Assembly (NCBI RefSeq): GCF_001625355.1
Contig: NZ_JSEE01000010.1
Location: 118,913 to 182,912, forward strand
DNA from: Marinomonas sp. TW1
Lineage (GTDB): Bacteria; Pseudomonadota; Gammaproteobacteria; Pseudomonadales; Marinomonadaceae
Direction: 5' to 3'
Length of the DNA: 64,000 nucleotides
Under the pieces are notes generated by a model. The model was not told the DNA's origin, ran no database searches, and saw only the letters and a program-made list of their open reading frames with translations. The position numbers and the translations under genes are program-made. Every line of letters starts with the position of its first letter. Positions within the stretch are counted from its first letter, which is position 1. Below, in pieces: positions 28,597 to 39,078 of the stretch.

Positions 28597-29020
28597 GAAC
28601 AAGCTACTCATTCAGAAGCGAGAAGAAATCTCCGAAACTCGTGTGGCCAAGATGGTATTTCCTGGTACCACCAATCATTATGACACCCTGTTTGGCGGTA
28701 TCGCATTACAATGGATGGATGAAGTGGCTTACATTGCGGCGACTCGCTTTTCACGCAAAGCCATGGTGACGATATCCACCGAACAAGTGGATTTCAAACA
28801 GCCCATCCCTTCCGGTATTTTAGTCGAGCTTGTGGCTCGTGTCGTTCATGTTGGCCGAACTTCTTTAAAAGTTGAAGTGAATATTTTTTTGGAAGAACTG
28901 CACAGTGATAAACGCACCAAGGCCATTACAGGGCATTTTAATTTTGTCGCTGTCGATGAAAACAAAAAGCCGACCCCCATTTTTGATGACGAAGGCAATC
29001 TACAGCCCTCTTCGCCATAG
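28595..29020 (+). CDS. Acyl-CoA thioesterase (hot-dog fold)
   Basis: 141-aa thioesterase of the YciA/Acot type, hydrolysing acyl-CoA to free acid and CoA. HYDTLFGGIALQWMDEVAY contains the conserved Asn/Gly/Asp region of the hot-dog helix, followed by STEQVDFKQPIPSGILVEL. ATG at 28595 has AAGGG about 9 bases upstream; further upstream codons in the frame are inside the divergent DUF3080 gene. The substrate chain length cannot be read from sequence. Its ATG shares two bases with the opposite-strand DUF3080 ATG. Confidence 0.88.
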   Translation: MNKLLIQKREEISETRVAKMVFPGTTNHYDTLFGGIALQWMDEVAYIAATRFSRKAMVTISTEQVDFKQPIPSGILVELVARVVHVGRTSLKVEVNIFLEELHSDKRTKAITGHFNFVAVDENKKPTPIFDDEGNLQPSSP

Positions 29021-29046
29021 CGATATAGCCACCATCAGAAAAAAAA

Positions 29047-29072
29047 CGGCCATTATCTAGCGATAATGGCCG
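29047..29072 (-). terminator. Terminator of LPP20-type lipoprotein gene
   Basis: Perfect 11-bp stem CGGCCATTATC/GATAATGGCCG with 4-nt loop; on the minus strand it is followed by eight T, fitting the gene ending at 29093. It may also help end the thioesterase transcript. Confidence 0.9.
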
Positions 29073-29092
29073 CTTCTTTCAGCAAACTAGAA

Positions 29093-29683
29093 TCAGTTCG
29101 AATGACGTTTAGCGATCTCAGACGCTAATTCCTCAAAGCTTTTTTCGGCTTCTAACTTCTGGTACAAGGCCGCCTCACTCTTCATAGAAGTGCGTAAAAT
29201 GCTCTCTGCTACGCCTTCTACCTGAGAAGGATCAAGTCCCACCAGAACCACCAAGCCACCGGTAGGTGTTGGCATTTGACGGATCACACGAGAGCCAACA
29301 AGCTGCTGCTCTGTGACTTGTTTGGTCACAACACTGTTCACACGATCAACCGTTTCCGCGTCTGCCGCACCCGTGGTTTCCACGTACTGCTTGACCATGT
29401 TTTGCAGGTCAACACTCAAAATTTGAGCTAATTCAACTCGAGCTGAAGTGGCCGCCATTTGTTTCATGTAATTTGGTCCAGCCGCTGACTTTTCACTGTA
29501 ACCAACAGCGGACAAAGCCACACCATCCACTGGCGCACCACATACCCAATCAGGTGCAGCCTGATTAGAACCATCAGCAAACACACAACTTGGAACAGCC
29601 ACTTCTGGCACATTCACGACATCTTTGCTACAAGCAACCAAAACCATGCTGGCTGCCAACACACTGACTAATTTTAGTTTCAT
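29093..29683 (-). CDS. LPP20-type lipoprotein
   Basis: 196-aa envelope lipoprotein. The signal peptide ends in LVAC (lipobox Cys near residue 18). The mature part has an internal disulfide candidate (SCVFADGS and DWVCGAP) followed by ALSAVGYSEKS and an alpha/beta region AATSARVELAQIL, as in the LPP20 (PF02169-like) family, ending in helices. No precise function is known. It is flanked by its own terminator and by the pnp terminator, so it is likely monocistronic. Confidence 0.72.
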   Translation of the reverse strand: MKLKLVSVLAASMVLVACSKDVVNVPEVAVPSCVFADGSNQAAPDWVCGAPVDGVALSAVGYSEKSAAGPNYMKQMAATSARVELAQILSVDLQNMVKQYVETTGAADAETVDRVNSVVTKQVTEQQLVGSRVIRQMPTPTGGLVVLVGLDPSQVEGVAESILRTSMKSEAALYQKLEAEKSFEELASEIAKRHSN

Positions 29684-29775
29684 GACTTTTTCCTTATACG
29701 ACGAAACACACTACAGAATGATTAGACGACTCAATAGCGTATTATTCTAGCCTATCTGCTCTGATTAAAAACAAA

Positions 29776-29798
29776 AAAAGGTGCTTAAAGCACCTTTT
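29776..29798 (-). terminator. Terminator after pnp
   Basis: GGTGC/GCACC stem extended by A/T pairs around TTAAA, with a T-run on the minus strand, 20 bp after the pnp stop. Confidence 0.85.
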
Positions 29799-29820
29799 CA
29801 ACCCTAAACCTAAACTGAAA

Positions 29821-31929
29821 TTATTCAGTAAAGGCGGCTTTTTCTTCTTCAGTCACGTCTTTCATAGACAATTTGATACGACCACGAGCATCAACATCTA
29901 GAACTTTAACAATGACTTCTTGACCTTCCGCTAGGAAATCCGTTACGGCACGGATACGCTCTTCAGCGATCTGAGAAATATGCACCAAGCCATCTTTACC
30001 AGGCAAGATGTTAACAAAAGCGCCAAACTCAGCAAGGCGTACGACCTTACCTTTATACAGTTTATCCACTTCTGCTTCAGCAGTAATTTCATGGATTTTC
30101 AGTAACGCAGCATCAGAAGCGGCTTTATCCGCAGCATAGATACGCACCGTACCGTCATCATCAAGGTCGATAGAAGCGCCAGTTTGTTCTGTAATAGAAC
30201 GAATCGTTGCACCACCTTTACCGATAACGTCACGAATTTTCTCAGGATCAATTTTAATCGTCGCCATAGAAGGCGCATTTGGAGACACTTCAGGGCGTGC
30301 ATAACCAATGGTTTTCGCCATTTCACGAAGGATATGAGAACGAGCTTCAAGCGCTTGGCTCAAGGCAATGTCCATGATCTCTTCGTTGATGCCTTCAATT
30401 TTAATGTCCATTTGAAGCGCTGTGATACCTTCTTCCGTACCCGCTACTTTAAAGTCCATGTCACCTAAGTGATCTTCATCACCAAGAATGTCAGTCAAAA
30501 CAGCAAAACCATCGTCTTCTTTAATCAGACCCATGGCAATACCGGCAACAGGCGCTTTAAGAGGAACACCTGCGTCCATCATAGACAAAGATGCACCACA
30601 AACCGATGCCATTGAACTTGAACCGTTTGATTCTGTGATTTCAGACACAATACGAATTGTGTATGGGAACTCTTCTTCTGTCGGCAATACCGCTTGAACA
30701 CCGCGACGGGCTAAACGACCATGACCGATTTCACGACGACCTACGCCGCCCATACGGCCACATTCACCAACAGAGTATGGAGGGAAGTTGTAATGCAGCA
30801 TGAAGCTGTCTTTACTTTCGCCCGTTAGACCATCTGTCATTTGTGAATCACGGCTTGTACCTAGTGTACAAGTTGCAATCGCCTGAGTTTCACCACGAGT
30901 AAACAAAGCGGAACCGTGAGTTTTGCTCAACATACCCACTTCAACGTCGATTGGACGAACAGTCTTATTGTCACGGCCATCAATACGTGGCTTGCCATCA
31001 ATAACACGGCGACGAACAATGCGTTTTTCTAGTTTTGAAAAGACAGAGGTTACATCCGCTTCTGTAAATTCACCCTCTTCAGTTACCAAAGCAGCAACGG
31101 CAGCATCACGTACTTGACCAAGCTGTGCATAGCGAGCCATTTTCTCACTGATACCATAGGCTTCTTCAATTTGTGCTGCAAAACCAGATTCAACCGCTTC
31201 TAGCAAAGAAGCATTGGCTTCTTCAGCCTGCCATTCCCAGCGAGGTTTGCCAGCTTCCGCTGCAAACTCAGTAATAGCACTGATCGCCGCTTGCATTTCT
31301 TTGTGTGCAAACAGAACACCACCTAGCATTTCGTCTTCTGTTAGCTCTTGCGCTTCAGACTCAACCATTAAGACTGCGTCTTTTGTACCCGCAACAACCA
31401 TGTCTAATAAAGAAGATTCTAACTCAGAGTAGCTTGGGTTTAGAACGTAGCCTGATTCATCATTGAAACCAACACGAGCCGCACCAATTGGGCCGTTGAA
31501 TGGGATACCAGAAATCGTCAAAGCGGCAGACGTTGCCAACATAGCGGCGATATCCGCATCCAAGTTTGTGTTGGTCGACATGACAGTACAAACAACTTGA
31601 ACTTCGTTCATGAAACCTTTCGGAAACAAAGGACGAATTGGACGGTCAATCAAACGTGAGGTTAGTGTTTCTTTTTCAGAAGGACGGCCTTCACGCTTTA
31701 AGAATCCGCCTGGAATTTTACCAACGGCGTAAGCACGCTCTTGGTAATGAACAGACAATGGGAAAAAATCTTGACCTGGTTTTGCAGACTTAGCACCAAC
31801 TACGGTAGCCAGTACTTGCGCATCACCGATTGTACATAATACAGCACCCGTCGCTTGACGAGCGATACGGCCAGTTTCAAGAGTGACGATATCATTACCG
31901 AACTGGAAAGTTTTTGTCGTAATACTCAC
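29821..31929 (-). CDS. pnp: Polyribonucleotide nucleotidyltransferase
   Basis: 702-aa phosphorolytic 3'-5' exoribonuclease, a degradosome component. Two RNase PH domains (about 1-215 and 310-545, the second with [13 protein letters not shown] and [14 protein letters not shown]), a KH domain (about 555-610, [13 protein letters not shown]) and an S1 domain (about 622-690, [21 protein letters not shown]) are in order. The start is GTG at 31929, with AAGGA seven bases upstream. The leader contains a long hairpin typical of RNase III-dependent autoregulation. Confidence 0.97.
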   Translation of the reverse strand: MSITTKTFQFGNDIVTLETGRIARQATGAVLCTIGDAQVLATVVGAKSAKPGQDFFPLSVHYQERAYAVGKIPGGFLKREGRPSEKETLTSRLIDRPIRPLFPKGFMNEVQVVCTVMSTNTNLDADIAAMLATSAALTISGIPFNGPIGAARVGFNDESGYVLNPSYSELESSLLDMVVAGTKDAVLMVESEAQELTEDEMLGGVLFAHKEMQAAISAITEFAAEAGKPRWEWQAEEANASLLEAVESGFAAQIEEAYGISEKMARYAQLGQVRDAAVAALVTEEGEFTEADVTSVFSKLEKRIVRRRVIDGKPRIDGRDNKTVRPIDVEVGMLSKTHGSALFTRGETQAIATCTLGTSRDSQMTDGLTGESKDSFMLHYNFPPYSVGECGRMGGVGRREIGHGRLARRGVQAVLPTEEEFPYTIRIVSEITESNGSSSMASVCGASLSMMDAGVPLKAPVAGIAMGLIKEDDGFAVLTDILGDEDHLGDMDFKVAGTEEGITALQMDIKIEGINEEIMDIALSQALEARSHILREMAKTIGYARPEVSPNAPSMATIKIDPEKIRDVIGKGGATIRSITEQTGASIDLDDDGTVRIYAADKAASDAALLKIHEITAEAEVDKLYKGKVVRLAEFGAFVNILPGKDGLVHISQIAEERIRAVTDFLAEGQEVIVKVLDVDARGRIKLSMKDVTEEEKAAFTE

Positions 31930-31959
31930 TAGTATTCCTTTTTATTAAAAAAATTACTT

Positions 31960-32049
31960 TCTCCCAAAGTTCATCTTTTTAAGCCAGTACTCATATATGC
32001 TCTGAGTTCTCTGTAAAGCACATATGAAGTACAGGCTGCCCTTGGGAGA
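31960..32049 (-). promoter_or_regulatory. pnp leader stem-loop, probable RNase III autoregulatory site
   Basis: Outer arms TCTCCCAA (31960-31967) and TTGGGAGA (32042-32049) are perfect complements. Inner arms 31981-32000 and 32018-32037 pair with one bulge and two mismatches, including GTACT/AGTAC and a CATATATGC/GCACATATG segment. Together they make a long imperfect duplex in the rpsO-pnp gap, 30 bases before the pnp GTG. E. coli pnp has an RNase III-cleaved leader duplex that PNPase then degrades to repress its own synthesis; this has the same position and shape. Confidence 0.75.
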
Positions 32050-32061
32050 CCAATAAAAAAA

Positions 32062-32083
32062 GGGCCATAATATTTTATGGCCC
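32062..32083 (-). terminator. Partial terminator between rpsO and pnp
   Basis: GGGCCATAA/TTATGGCCC stem with TATT loop, followed on the minus strand by a seven-base T-run. It is 11 bp after the rpsO stop, like the E. coli rpsO t1 terminator that lets only some transcripts reach pnp. Confidence 0.9.
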
Positions 32084-32093
32084 TTCTTCAGTC

Positions 32094-32363
32094 TTAGCGA
32101 CGTAGACCTAGCTTTTTGATCAAGCTAGTGTAACGCGCTGCGTCTTTACGCTTAAGGTAATCCAACAACTTACGACGTTGGTTTACCATGCGAATTAGAC
32201 CGCGACGAGAATGATGGTCATGGATATGAGCTTTAAAGTGACCTTGAAGACCTTCGATGTTCTTAGTCAACAATGCTACTTGAACTTCAGGTGAACCAGT
32301 GTCGCCTTCCGCTACTTGAAACTCTTTAACCAATGCTGCTTTAGATTCTGCAGACAATGCCAT
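32094..32363 (-). CDS. rpsO: 30S ribosomal protein uS15
   Basis: 89-aa primary rRNA-binding protein of the small-subunit platform, exact family length. [34 protein letters not shown] (residues about 42-61) and the C-terminal [13 protein letters not shown] are diagnostic. A GGAG ribosome site precedes the ATG. It sits between truB and pnp, the standard order. Confidence 0.98.
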   Translation of the reverse strand: MALSAESKAALVKEFQVAEGDTGSPEVQVALLTKNIEGLQGHFKAHIHDHHSRRGLIRMVNQRRKLLDYLKRKDAARYTSLIKKLGLRR

Positions 32364-32449
32364 AATCTTATCTCCGAATAATAATATGCGATTAAAAATA
32401 AAGGATAGCCGAGCATATTTTCAGTTACCCTACGAGAGTTAGTTTAACA

Positions 32450-33379
32450 CTAATTGTTTGCTAACTCACTGGTATTTATGAGTCGTTGAGGCTTAATAAA
32501 ATGTTCTTTTATTACCCCTAGACCCAAAAAGCGACTTTCACCTTGGTCGTATAAGCGAACCAAGCTGTCGAACGCTAATTCTGTATGATTTTCGACACGA
32601 CGGCCAAACACCATTTCTCTCGCTTGCAATGGCGACAATTCTACCTGATCTAAATGCGCAACGGCAGTATCCATTGACATTAATTTTGCATCAAGTTGAT
32701 CTTCACCTTGCTGTGCCAACGCCTCAAACTCTTCTAAGCTCATCATATCATCTGGCGAGTAACCTGCCGTCGATACACGATGCAATGAATGCAAATGCGC
32801 ACCACACCCTAATGCCTCACCAATGTCTTCACCAATGGTACGAATATAAGTGCCTTTCGAGCACTGCACATCCAAAGTGAGCGTGTCTGCAGTGCGAGAA
32901 ATCAAAGTTAAATTTGAAATTCTCACCTGACGTCGCTTACGTTCGATCACAATCCCTTTTCGCGCATACTCATAAAGAGGCTTACCTTCATGCTTCAAGG
33001 CAGAATACATAGGCGGAACCTGCTCAATATCACCACGAAATTGATCTAGAATGGTTTCTAGCTCAGCATCAGAAAGTGACGGAATAGGTTCATCAGAGAG
33101 TACATCGCCTTCTTTGTCGCCAGTTGTGGTTCGCTTCCCCAACTGAATACAAGTGATGTAACGCTTATCAGCGTCTAACAAGAATTGAGAGAACTTGGTG
33201 GCCTCGCCAAGGCAAAGAGGTAACATTCCCGTTGCCAATGGATCAAGTGCACCAGTGTGACCCGCTTTCGCCGCTCGATATAAGCGACGAACACGTTGCA
33301 GAGCTTGATTAGAGCTCAAGCCGATCGGCTTGTTCAGTAACACGATACCGTCTACTGAACGCCATTTCGTTTTAGACAT
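32450..33379 (-). CDS. truB: tRNA pseudouridine(55) synthase
   Basis: 309-aa enzyme forming pseudouridine 55 in the T-loop of nearly all tRNAs. GIVLLNKPIGLSSNQALQ is the family N-terminus, and GHTGALDPLATGMLPLCLG contains the catalytic Asp. CSKGTYIRTIGEDIGEALG is the TruB motif III region, and a C-terminal PUA-like part follows (about 250-305). It lies 9 bp after rbfA in the nusA-infB operon. Confidence 0.97.
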   Translation of the reverse strand: MSKTKWRSVDGIVLLNKPIGLSSNQALQRVRRLYRAAKAGHTGALDPLATGMLPLCLGEATKFSQFLLDADKRYITCIQLGKRTTTGDKEGDVLSDEPIPSLSDAELETILDQFRGDIEQVPPMYSALKHEGKPLYEYARKGIVIERKRRQVRISNLTLISRTADTLTLDVQCSKGTYIRTIGEDIGEALGCGAHLHSLHRVSTAGYSPDDMMSLEEFEALAQQGEDQLDAKLMSMDTAVAHLDQVELSPLQAREMVFGRRVENHTELAFDSLVRLYDQGESRFLGLGVIKEHFIKPQRLINTSELANN

Positions 33380-33388
33380 ATAACCTAA

Positions 33389-33778
33389 TTACTCGTCTTC
33401 GTTACCGCTTTTACTTTGATCATCACGAATTGCTTCGTCAATCAAAGCCGACATACGGGTACCATTCAACACGCTTTGGTCATAGTGAAAACGTAAATGC
33501 GGCATCACCCGCAATTTCACTTCTTGCGACAAACGACGACGCAAAAAACCTTTTGCACTGTCGAGTGCGGCTTGATTCTCAGCAATCACTTCAGGCTGAT
33601 CATCTTTTCCCAACACCGTAAAATAAACATCCGCGTAACCAAGATCTTTGGCGACACGAACTTCATTGATGGTCACCAAGCCTAAACGAGGATCTTTCAC
33701 TTCAAACTGGATCAAGGACGCCAGCTCCTTTTGGAGCTGGTCACCAATCCGACTAGTACGACTAAATTCGCCTGCCAT
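33389..33778 (-). CDS. rbfA: Ribosome-binding factor A
   Basis: 129-aa KH-like cold-shock protein that binds the free 30S subunit and helps mature the 16S rRNA 5' end. FSRTSRIGDQLQKELASLI at the N-terminus, DPRLGLVTINEVRVAKDLG (residues about 30-48) and LRFHYDQSVLNGTRM are typical. The C-terminal tail is acidic. Located between infB and truB, 12 bp from infB. Confidence 0.97.
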   Translation of the reverse strand: MAGEFSRTSRIGDQLQKELASLIQFEVKDPRLGLVTINEVRVAKDLGYADVYFTVLGKDDQPEVIAENQAALDSAKGFLRRRLSQEVKLRVMPHLRFHYDQSVLNGTRMSALIDEAIRDDQSKSGNEDE

Positions 33779-33790
33779 GATTTTGTCCTA

Positions 33791-36364
33791 TTAAAGCGTA
33801 CGCGCAACTTCGATGGTTTCAAAAACCTCGATCTTATCGCCTACTTTGACATCTGTGTAGTTCTTCACACCGATACCACATTCCATACCACGGCTAACTT
33901 CATTCACCGCATCTTTGAAGCGACGAAGTGACTCAAGCTCACCTTCGTAGATCACCACATCATCGCGCAATACACGAATTTGCTTATTACGGTAAACCGT
34001 ACCTTCGATAACCATACAACCAGCGATCAAGCCAAACTTCGGTGAACGGAAGACATCACGCACTTCAGCCGTACCTTGAATCTCTTCACGTAGATCCGGT
34101 GTCAACATGCCAGAAAGCGCCTGTTTCACATCATCAATGATGTTGTAGATGACACTGTAGTAACGTAGGTCAATGCTTTCACGTTCAATGAATTGCTTCG
34201 CTGACGTATCGGCACGTACGTTGAAACCAAAAATAACCGCTTCTGACGCTAGCGCCAAAGTCGCATCTGTTTCAGTAATACCACCGACACCGCTAGAAAC
34301 GATGTTGACTTTTACTTCATCAGTATTCAAATCAGTTAGAGATTTGATCAAGGCTTCCAAAGAACCACGAACATCGGCTTTTAATACCACATTCAATGTA
34401 CGAACTTCGTCTTTACCCATTTCAGAGAACAAGTTCTCTAATTTCGCAGAGTGCTGACGAGCAAAGCGTACCTCACGGTACTTGCCTTGACGGAAGTTAG
34501 CGACTTCACGAGCTTTACGCTCATCGGCAACAACGATAAATTCTTCACCGGCATCAGGCGTACCATCAAGACCTAGAATTTCAACAGGGATGGAAGGACC
34601 AGCCGTATCAATCGCTTTACCGTTTTCATCTAGCAAGGCGCGCACACGGCCCATTTGCAAACCAGCAAGAACAATATCGCCTTTACGCAAAGTACCGTTT
34701 TGTACCAACAAGGTAGCCACTGAACCACGACCACGATCGAGTCGAGCCTCAACCACAACCCCTTTACCTGGAGCACTTGGTACAGCAGTAAGTTCAAGAA
34801 CCTCTGACTGCAGAAGAATCGCTTCTAGTAGCTCTTCGATACCTTCACCAGATTTGGCCGAAACGCCAACGAACTGAACGTCACCGCCCCACTCTTCAGG
34901 TACCACTTCTTGGGCAACAAGCTCATTTTTTACGCGTTCAATGTCAGCGCCTTCTTTGTCGACCTTAGTAATGGCCACAACCATAGGCACTTCTGCTGCA
35001 CGAGCATGCTGTATCGCCTCAATGGTTTGTGGCATAACACCATCGTCTGCCGCACAAACCAAGATAACAATGTCCGTCGCTTTCGCACCACGAGCACGCA
35101 TAGAGGTAAAGGCCGCGTGTCCAGGTGTATCAAGGAAGCTGACCATGCCATGCGGTGTTTCAACGTGGTAAGCACCAATATGCTGGGTAATACCACCCGA
35201 TTCTGCTGCGGCAACACGTGTCGTACGAATGTAATCAAGTAAAGAGGTCTTACCATGGTCAACGTGACCCATCACCGTGACGACTGGAGCACGTTTAATA
35301 GCTTCACCTTCATAATCGATAGCATCGATCATGTCATTTTCCACAGCATTTTCGTCAATGTATTTGACCGTGTGACCCATTTCTTCAACCACTAGTGTCG
35401 CCGTATCACGATCAATCGTTTGGTTAATGGTGGCCATCGCCCCCATTTTAAACATGATCTTGATAACTTCTGCGCCTTTCACCGCCATTTTCTCAGCTAA
35501 GTCAGCGACAGTAATACTTTCCGGCAGAGCAACTTCATGAACCATTTTTGCCGTAGGCTTCTGGAAACCATGCTCTTGCTTAGTCGCTTTCTTATGCTTG
35601 CGGCCTAGCTTGCCACTGCGGCGACCAAACTCATCGCCGTCATTAACATTGACACGACTGCGTTTGTTGTCTGGGTTGTTGCGACCACGAGGCTTATCTT
35701 TGTCTTTGTCACTATCATGACGAGGGCCTTTCTTGCCTTTAGGGGCAACGCTTGGCTTTTTACTGTCCATTGCTGGCTGAGTAGCCTTCTTTGGCGCTTT
35801 TTTCTGTTTAGGTGTTTCCACGGGTTCTGCCGCTCCTACGTCGGAGGCATTTTGCTCCGTATCATTTAGCACGCCATTGTCCTTAGTGGCAACGGTCTTT
35901 TCCGCTTCTTGACGCGCTTTTTCTTCAGCTTCAGCCTTCGCTTTAGCTGCCGTCTCTTCTGCAAGCTTACGCTCTGCTTCAAGGCGAGCCTGTTCTTCTG
36001 CTTGCTGGCGAGCTTGCTCTTCGGCAAGACGCTTCGCTAATTCTTCCTGTTTTTGCGCCTCTTCGTCAACATCATCACGCTTTACGTAAGTACGTTTTTT
36101 CTTCACAGCCACATTGACTGATTTGCCACCGTCACCAGAAATAGTACTGGTTTTCTTACGCTGCAATGTAATGCGTTGATTGTCAGCCGTTTCACCTTCA
36201 CCATGCTGACGTTTTAAATAGTTCAATAACACTTGCTTTTCAACTTCAGAGACTTCTTGGTCCGCTTTTGTTTGCGGTAGACCAGCCTCTTTCATCTGAG
36301 CTAGTAGCTTATCGACTGGTTTATTAACCAGTTCGGATAGTATCTTTACGGTTTGAACTGTCAT
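33791..36364 (-). CDS. infB: Translation initiation factor IF-2
   Basis: 857-aa GTPase that brings fMet-tRNA to the 30S subunit. An N-terminal IF2N domain (about 1-55) is followed by a long Lys/Glu/Ala-rich coiled region (about 85-215) and a basic patch. The G domain (about 357-525) has G1 [10 protein letters not shown]3 DTPGHAAF and G4 TKVD, and the C-terminal beta-barrel and fMet-tRNA-binding domain end the protein. A GGGGGA ribosome site precedes the ATG. It is the third gene of rimP-nusA-infB-rbfA-truB-rpsO-pnp. Confidence 0.98.
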   Translation of the reverse strand: MTVQTVKILSELVNKPVDKLLAQMKEAGLPQTKADQEVSEVEKQVLLNYLKRQHGEGETADNQRITLQRKKTSTISGDGGKSVNVAVKKKRTYVKRDDVDEEAQKQEELAKRLAEEQARQQAEEQARLEAERKLAEETAAKAKAEAEEKARQEAEKTVATKDNGVLNDTEQNASDVGAAEPVETPKQKKAPKKATQPAMDSKKPSVAPKGKKGPRHDSDKDKDKPRGRNNPDNKRSRVNVNDGDEFGRRSGKLGRKHKKATKQEHGFQKPTAKMVHEVALPESITVADLAEKMAVKGAEVIKIMFKMGAMATINQTIDRDTATLVVEEMGHTVKYIDENAVENDMIDAIDYEGEAIKRAPVVTVMGHVDHGKTSLLDYIRTTRVAAAESGGITQHIGAYHVETPHGMVSFLDTPGHAAFTSMRARGAKATDIVILVCAADDGVMPQTIEAIQHARAAEVPMVVAITKVDKEGADIERVKNELVAQEVVPEEWGGDVQFVGVSAKSGEGIEELLEAILLQSEVLELTAVPSAPGKGVVVEARLDRGRGSVATLLVQNGTLRKGDIVLAGLQMGRVRALLDENGKAIDTAGPSIPVEILGLDGTPDAGEEFIVVADERKAREVANFRQGKYREVRFARQHSAKLENLFSEMGKDEVRTLNVVLKADVRGSLEALIKSLTDLNTDEVKVNIVSSGVGGITETDATLALASEAVIFGFNVRADTSAKQFIERESIDLRYYSVIYNIIDDVKQALSGMLTPDLREEIQGTAEVRDVFRSPKFGLIAGCMVIEGTVYRNKQIRVLRDDVVIYEGELESLRRFKDAVNEVSRGMECGIGVKNYTDVKVGDKIEVFETIEVARTL

Positions 36365-36390
36365 TAAGTTCCCCCTTTTGTACTCAGATT

Positions 36391-37881
36391 TTATTCAGAT
36401 TCAGTGAACCAAGGTGCACGAGCGGTCAAAATTAAGCTGGCTGCGCGCTCTTCCGTCATACCTTCAACGTCAAGCAACTCATCGACAGACTGTTCGGCCA
36501 GGTCTTCCATTGTGATAACACCCATAGAAGCAAGTACCAAGGCAAGATGATTATCCATGCCTTCCATTGTCAATAAGTCTTCAGCCGGTTTCGCCCCATC
36601 CAACTGCTCTTCTGCTTGAAGGGCTTGATTTAATAGGGCTTCTTTTGCTCGCGAACGAAGTTCGTTTACTAAATCTTCATCAAATCCGTCGATGTCTAAC
36701 ATTTCTTCCATTGGGACATAAGCCACTTCTTCCAAAGAAGCGAATCCCTCGTCAACCATTTGAATGGCCAAATCGTCGTCGATATTAAGACCAGAAACAA
36801 ACAAGTCGATAAGTTTCTGCGACTCTTCTTGTTGTTTCGCTTCTGCATCTTCACTGGTCATTACATTCAATAACCAGCCAGTCAAAGATGAGGCTAAGCG
36901 AACATTTTGACCATTACGGCCAATCGCTTGAGCTAGGTTGTCAGCTTTCACCGCCACATCCATAGAATGAGCATCTTCATCAATAACAATAGAATCCACT
37001 TCAGCAGGTGCCATTGCATTGATCACCAATTGCGCTGGATTATCGTCCCAAAGAACAATATCGACGCGCTCGCCATTCATTTCATTCGAAACAGCCTGTA
37101 CTCGAGCACCACGCATACCAACACACGCACCAATAGGATCGATGCGACGGTCATTGGTTTTGACGGCAATTTTGGCACGCAAACCTGGATCACGTGAAGC
37201 ACCACGAATCTCAATAACTTCTTCTGCGATTTCAGGCACTTCAAGACGGAACAACTCAACCATGAAAGCAGGATCATTACGTGACAAAATCAATTGAGCG
37301 CCACGACTGTCTTCGCGAATTTCCAACAACAAGGCACGAATGCGGTCGTTCATACGGAAACTCTCACGAGCAATCAATTGATCTTTTGGTAAAGAGGCTT
37401 CCGCGTTCTCACCAAGATCGATGATCAAGCTATCACGAGTCACTTTCTTCACTTGACCATGGACCAACTTGCCAACTTTCTCAGCATACAAAGCCACCAT
37501 TTTAGCACGCTCAGCTTCGCGCACTTTTTGAACGATGACTTGTTTTGCTGTTTGTGCCGCAATACGACCAAACGCTTCGGATTCTACTTCTTCTTCGTAA
37601 ACTTCCCCTATGCCTAAACCTAGGTTTTGCTCTTCAGAATCATCGATCGTTAATTCGAATGCTGGATTGGAGTAATCTTCATCGGCAACAATGTTCCACT
37701 GACGATACGTCATGTAATCACCAGAACGCTGATCAATAGACACTCGAATTAATGCGTCTTCTTCAAAACGACGCTTGGCAGCACTGGCTAAAGCAATCTC
37801 AACAGCTTCGAAAATAACTTGTTTCGGAACATCTTTTTCGTTGGATACGGCTTCTACTACCAAAAGAATTTCTTTGCTCAT
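36391..37881 (-). CDS. nusA: Transcription termination/antitermination factor NusA
   Basis: 496-aa RNA-polymerase-associated factor. The N-terminal polymerase-binding domain (about 1-125, [19 protein letters not shown]) is followed by an S1 domain (about 135-200), two KH domains (about 230-345, with [12 protein letters not shown] and [13 protein letters not shown]) and two acidic C-terminal helix-hairpin-helix repeats (about 365-490). The full gammaproteobacterial architecture is intact. It lies 28 bp downstream of rimP and 26 bp upstream of infB. Confidence 0.98.
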   Translation of the reverse strand: MSKEILLVVEAVSNEKDVPKQVIFEAVEIALASAAKRRFEEDALIRVSIDQRSGDYMTYRQWNIVADEDYSNPAFELTIDDSEEQNLGLGIGEVYEEEVESEAFGRIAAQTAKQVIVQKVREAERAKMVALYAEKVGKLVHGQVKKVTRDSLIIDLGENAEASLPKDQLIARESFRMNDRIRALLLEIREDSRGAQLILSRNDPAFMVELFRLEVPEIAEEVIEIRGASRDPGLRAKIAVKTNDRRIDPIGACVGMRGARVQAVSNEMNGERVDIVLWDDNPAQLVINAMAPAEVDSIVIDEDAHSMDVAVKADNLAQAIGRNGQNVRLASSLTGWLLNVMTSEDAEAKQQEESQKLIDLFVSGLNIDDDLAIQMVDEGFASLEEVAYVPMEEMLDIDGFDEDLVNELRSRAKEALLNQALQAEEQLDGAKPAEDLLTMEGMDNHLALVLASMGVITMEDLAEQSVDELLDVEGMTEERAASLILTARAPWFTESE

Positions 37882-37909
37882 CCTTTTAGCCTCTCTTCAA
37901 GGTTAATTT

Positions 37910-38371
37910 TTAAAATTGTGGAACAATATTGCCTTTATCGATTAAATCAATCGGCAACAAGTATTCTTCTTGGTCAACACGAACGACAATGTCATCGCTC
38001 TCGACGCCCACTAACTGTCCTTTAAATTTGCGACGCCCATCAAATGGCACTCGCAGACGTAAAGAAACAATTGAGCCAACATATGCTTGATATTGAGCCA
38101 AAGAAAATAATGGTCGATCTAACCCCGGTGAAGACACTTCCAGGTGATACTCACCTGTGATTGGATCTTCAACATCCAAAATAGAACTCACCTGGCGGCT
38201 CACACGAGCACAGTCTTCGACATCAATCCCTTTCTCAGCATCTGTTTCAATAAAGATACGCAGCACAGAGTCTTTACCTTGCGACAAATACTCCATTCCC
38301 CAAAACTCGAACCCCAAGCCTTCAACTACTGGGCGGACAAGTTCCTCTAAAATCGTAAATTTAGCTGACAA
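37910..38371 (-). CDS. rimP: Ribosome maturation factor RimP
   Basis: 153-aa protein needed for 30S maturation (E. coli: 150 aa). [37 protein letters not shown] (about 40-58), [11 protein letters not shown] and the C-terminal Sm-like domain are present. I place the start at TTG 38369-38371: it has GGAG seven bases upstream and gives the family length. The open frame reaches a further 39 codons back across a terminator region and is not part of the protein. Confidence 0.93.
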   Translation of the reverse strand: MSAKFTILEELVRPVVEGLGFEFWGMEYLSQGKDSVLRIFIETDAEKGIDVEDCARVSRQVSSILDVEDPITGEYHLEVSSPGLDRPLFSLAQYQAYVGSIVSLRLRVPFDGRRKFKGQLVGVESDDIVVRVDQEEYLLPIDLIDKGNIVPQF

Positions 38372-38410
38372 TCGCTTTCTCCGAATATCGCGTTTGCAAA
38401 ACGCAGAAAC

Positions 38411-38469
38411 AAAAAACGGGCTCAAGGCCCATTTATGCAGTTCAGATAACAAAAAACCCCATAAAGGGG
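38411..38469 (-). terminator. Tandem terminators between tRNA-Leu and rimP
   Basis: On the minus strand, stem GCCC...GGGC cannot be missed in two copies: CCCC/GGGG (38457-38460, 38466-38469) followed by six T, then GGGC/GCCC (38418-38421, 38427-38430) followed by G and six T. A longer hairpin (arms 38478-38488 and 38494-38504) lies just before them. They would end the tRNA-Leu transcript and limit entry into rimP-nusA. Confidence 0.75.
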
Positions 38470-38610
38470 CTCTCAGTACCTGCAACAATCAAATTGTCGC
38501 AGGTCTCCTTCTCGCAAAAGAAGGCCGTCAATCCGGACTATTAGCAGAGTCCCAAAAAACTCTGTATTAATAGCTGACATCATACAGAAAATATGACGTC
38601 AGTTCAAGAT

Positions 38611-38696
38611 TGGTGCCGATGGCCGGACTCGAACCGGCACAGCCGTAGGCCACCACCCCCTCAAGATGGCGTGTCTACCAATTCCACCACATCGGC
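38611..38696 (-). tRNA. tRNA-Leu (GAG)
   Basis: 86-nt class II tRNA including an encoded 3' CCA. The acceptor stem GCCGATG pairs with CATCGGC. The D-arm contains AATTGGTAGA, the anticodon loop TTGAGGG carries GAG (38660-38662), a long variable arm is present, and the T-loop is TTCGAGT. It lies between secG and rimP, exactly where E. coli has leuU. Confidence 0.97.
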
Positions 38697-38718
38697 AAAA
38701 CCTTATATCAAAGCGCCC

Positions 38719-39075
38719 TTATTCCGTTACAGGAAGGTCAGATGACGCTTTCTTCTCCTCTCCTAGAGCAGGCAATTCAACTGTTTCTTCAGATACTTGA
38801 GAGGCTGAAGGCAGAGAATCTAAAGCGCCAGAAACGCTCTTAGCTTGCTCACTAGCGTAAAACGCCAAACCAAAACTGGTAATAAAGAAAACCAAAGCAA
38901 AAACACCGGTTAGCTTACCAAAGAAGCTACCACCGCCCTGACTTCCAAATACGGTTTGAGAGGCACCACCACCGAATGAAGCACCTGCATCTGCGCCTTT
39001 ACCTTGCTGCAATAACACCAATGCAATAATCGCAATTGCGGCGAGAACATGAAAAACTAAAATAAGCGCTTCCAT
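38719..39075 (-). CDS. secG: Protein-export membrane protein SecG
   Basis: 118-aa SecYEG translocon subunit. Two membrane helices (about 3-22 and 52-72) flank the conserved cytoplasmic loop LLQQGKGADAGASFGGGAS and VFGSQG. The C-terminal tail is Ser/Glu-rich. ATG at 39075 is used; the preceding in-frame TTG is unlikely. It starts 3 bases after the tpiA stop. Confidence 0.94.
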   Translation of the reverse strand: MEALILVFHVLAAIAIIALVLLQQGKGADAGASFGGGASQTVFGSQGGGSFFGKLTGVFALVFFITSFGLAFYASEQAKSVSGALDSLPSASQVSEETVELPALGEEKKASSDLPVTE

Positions 39076-39078
39076 CAA

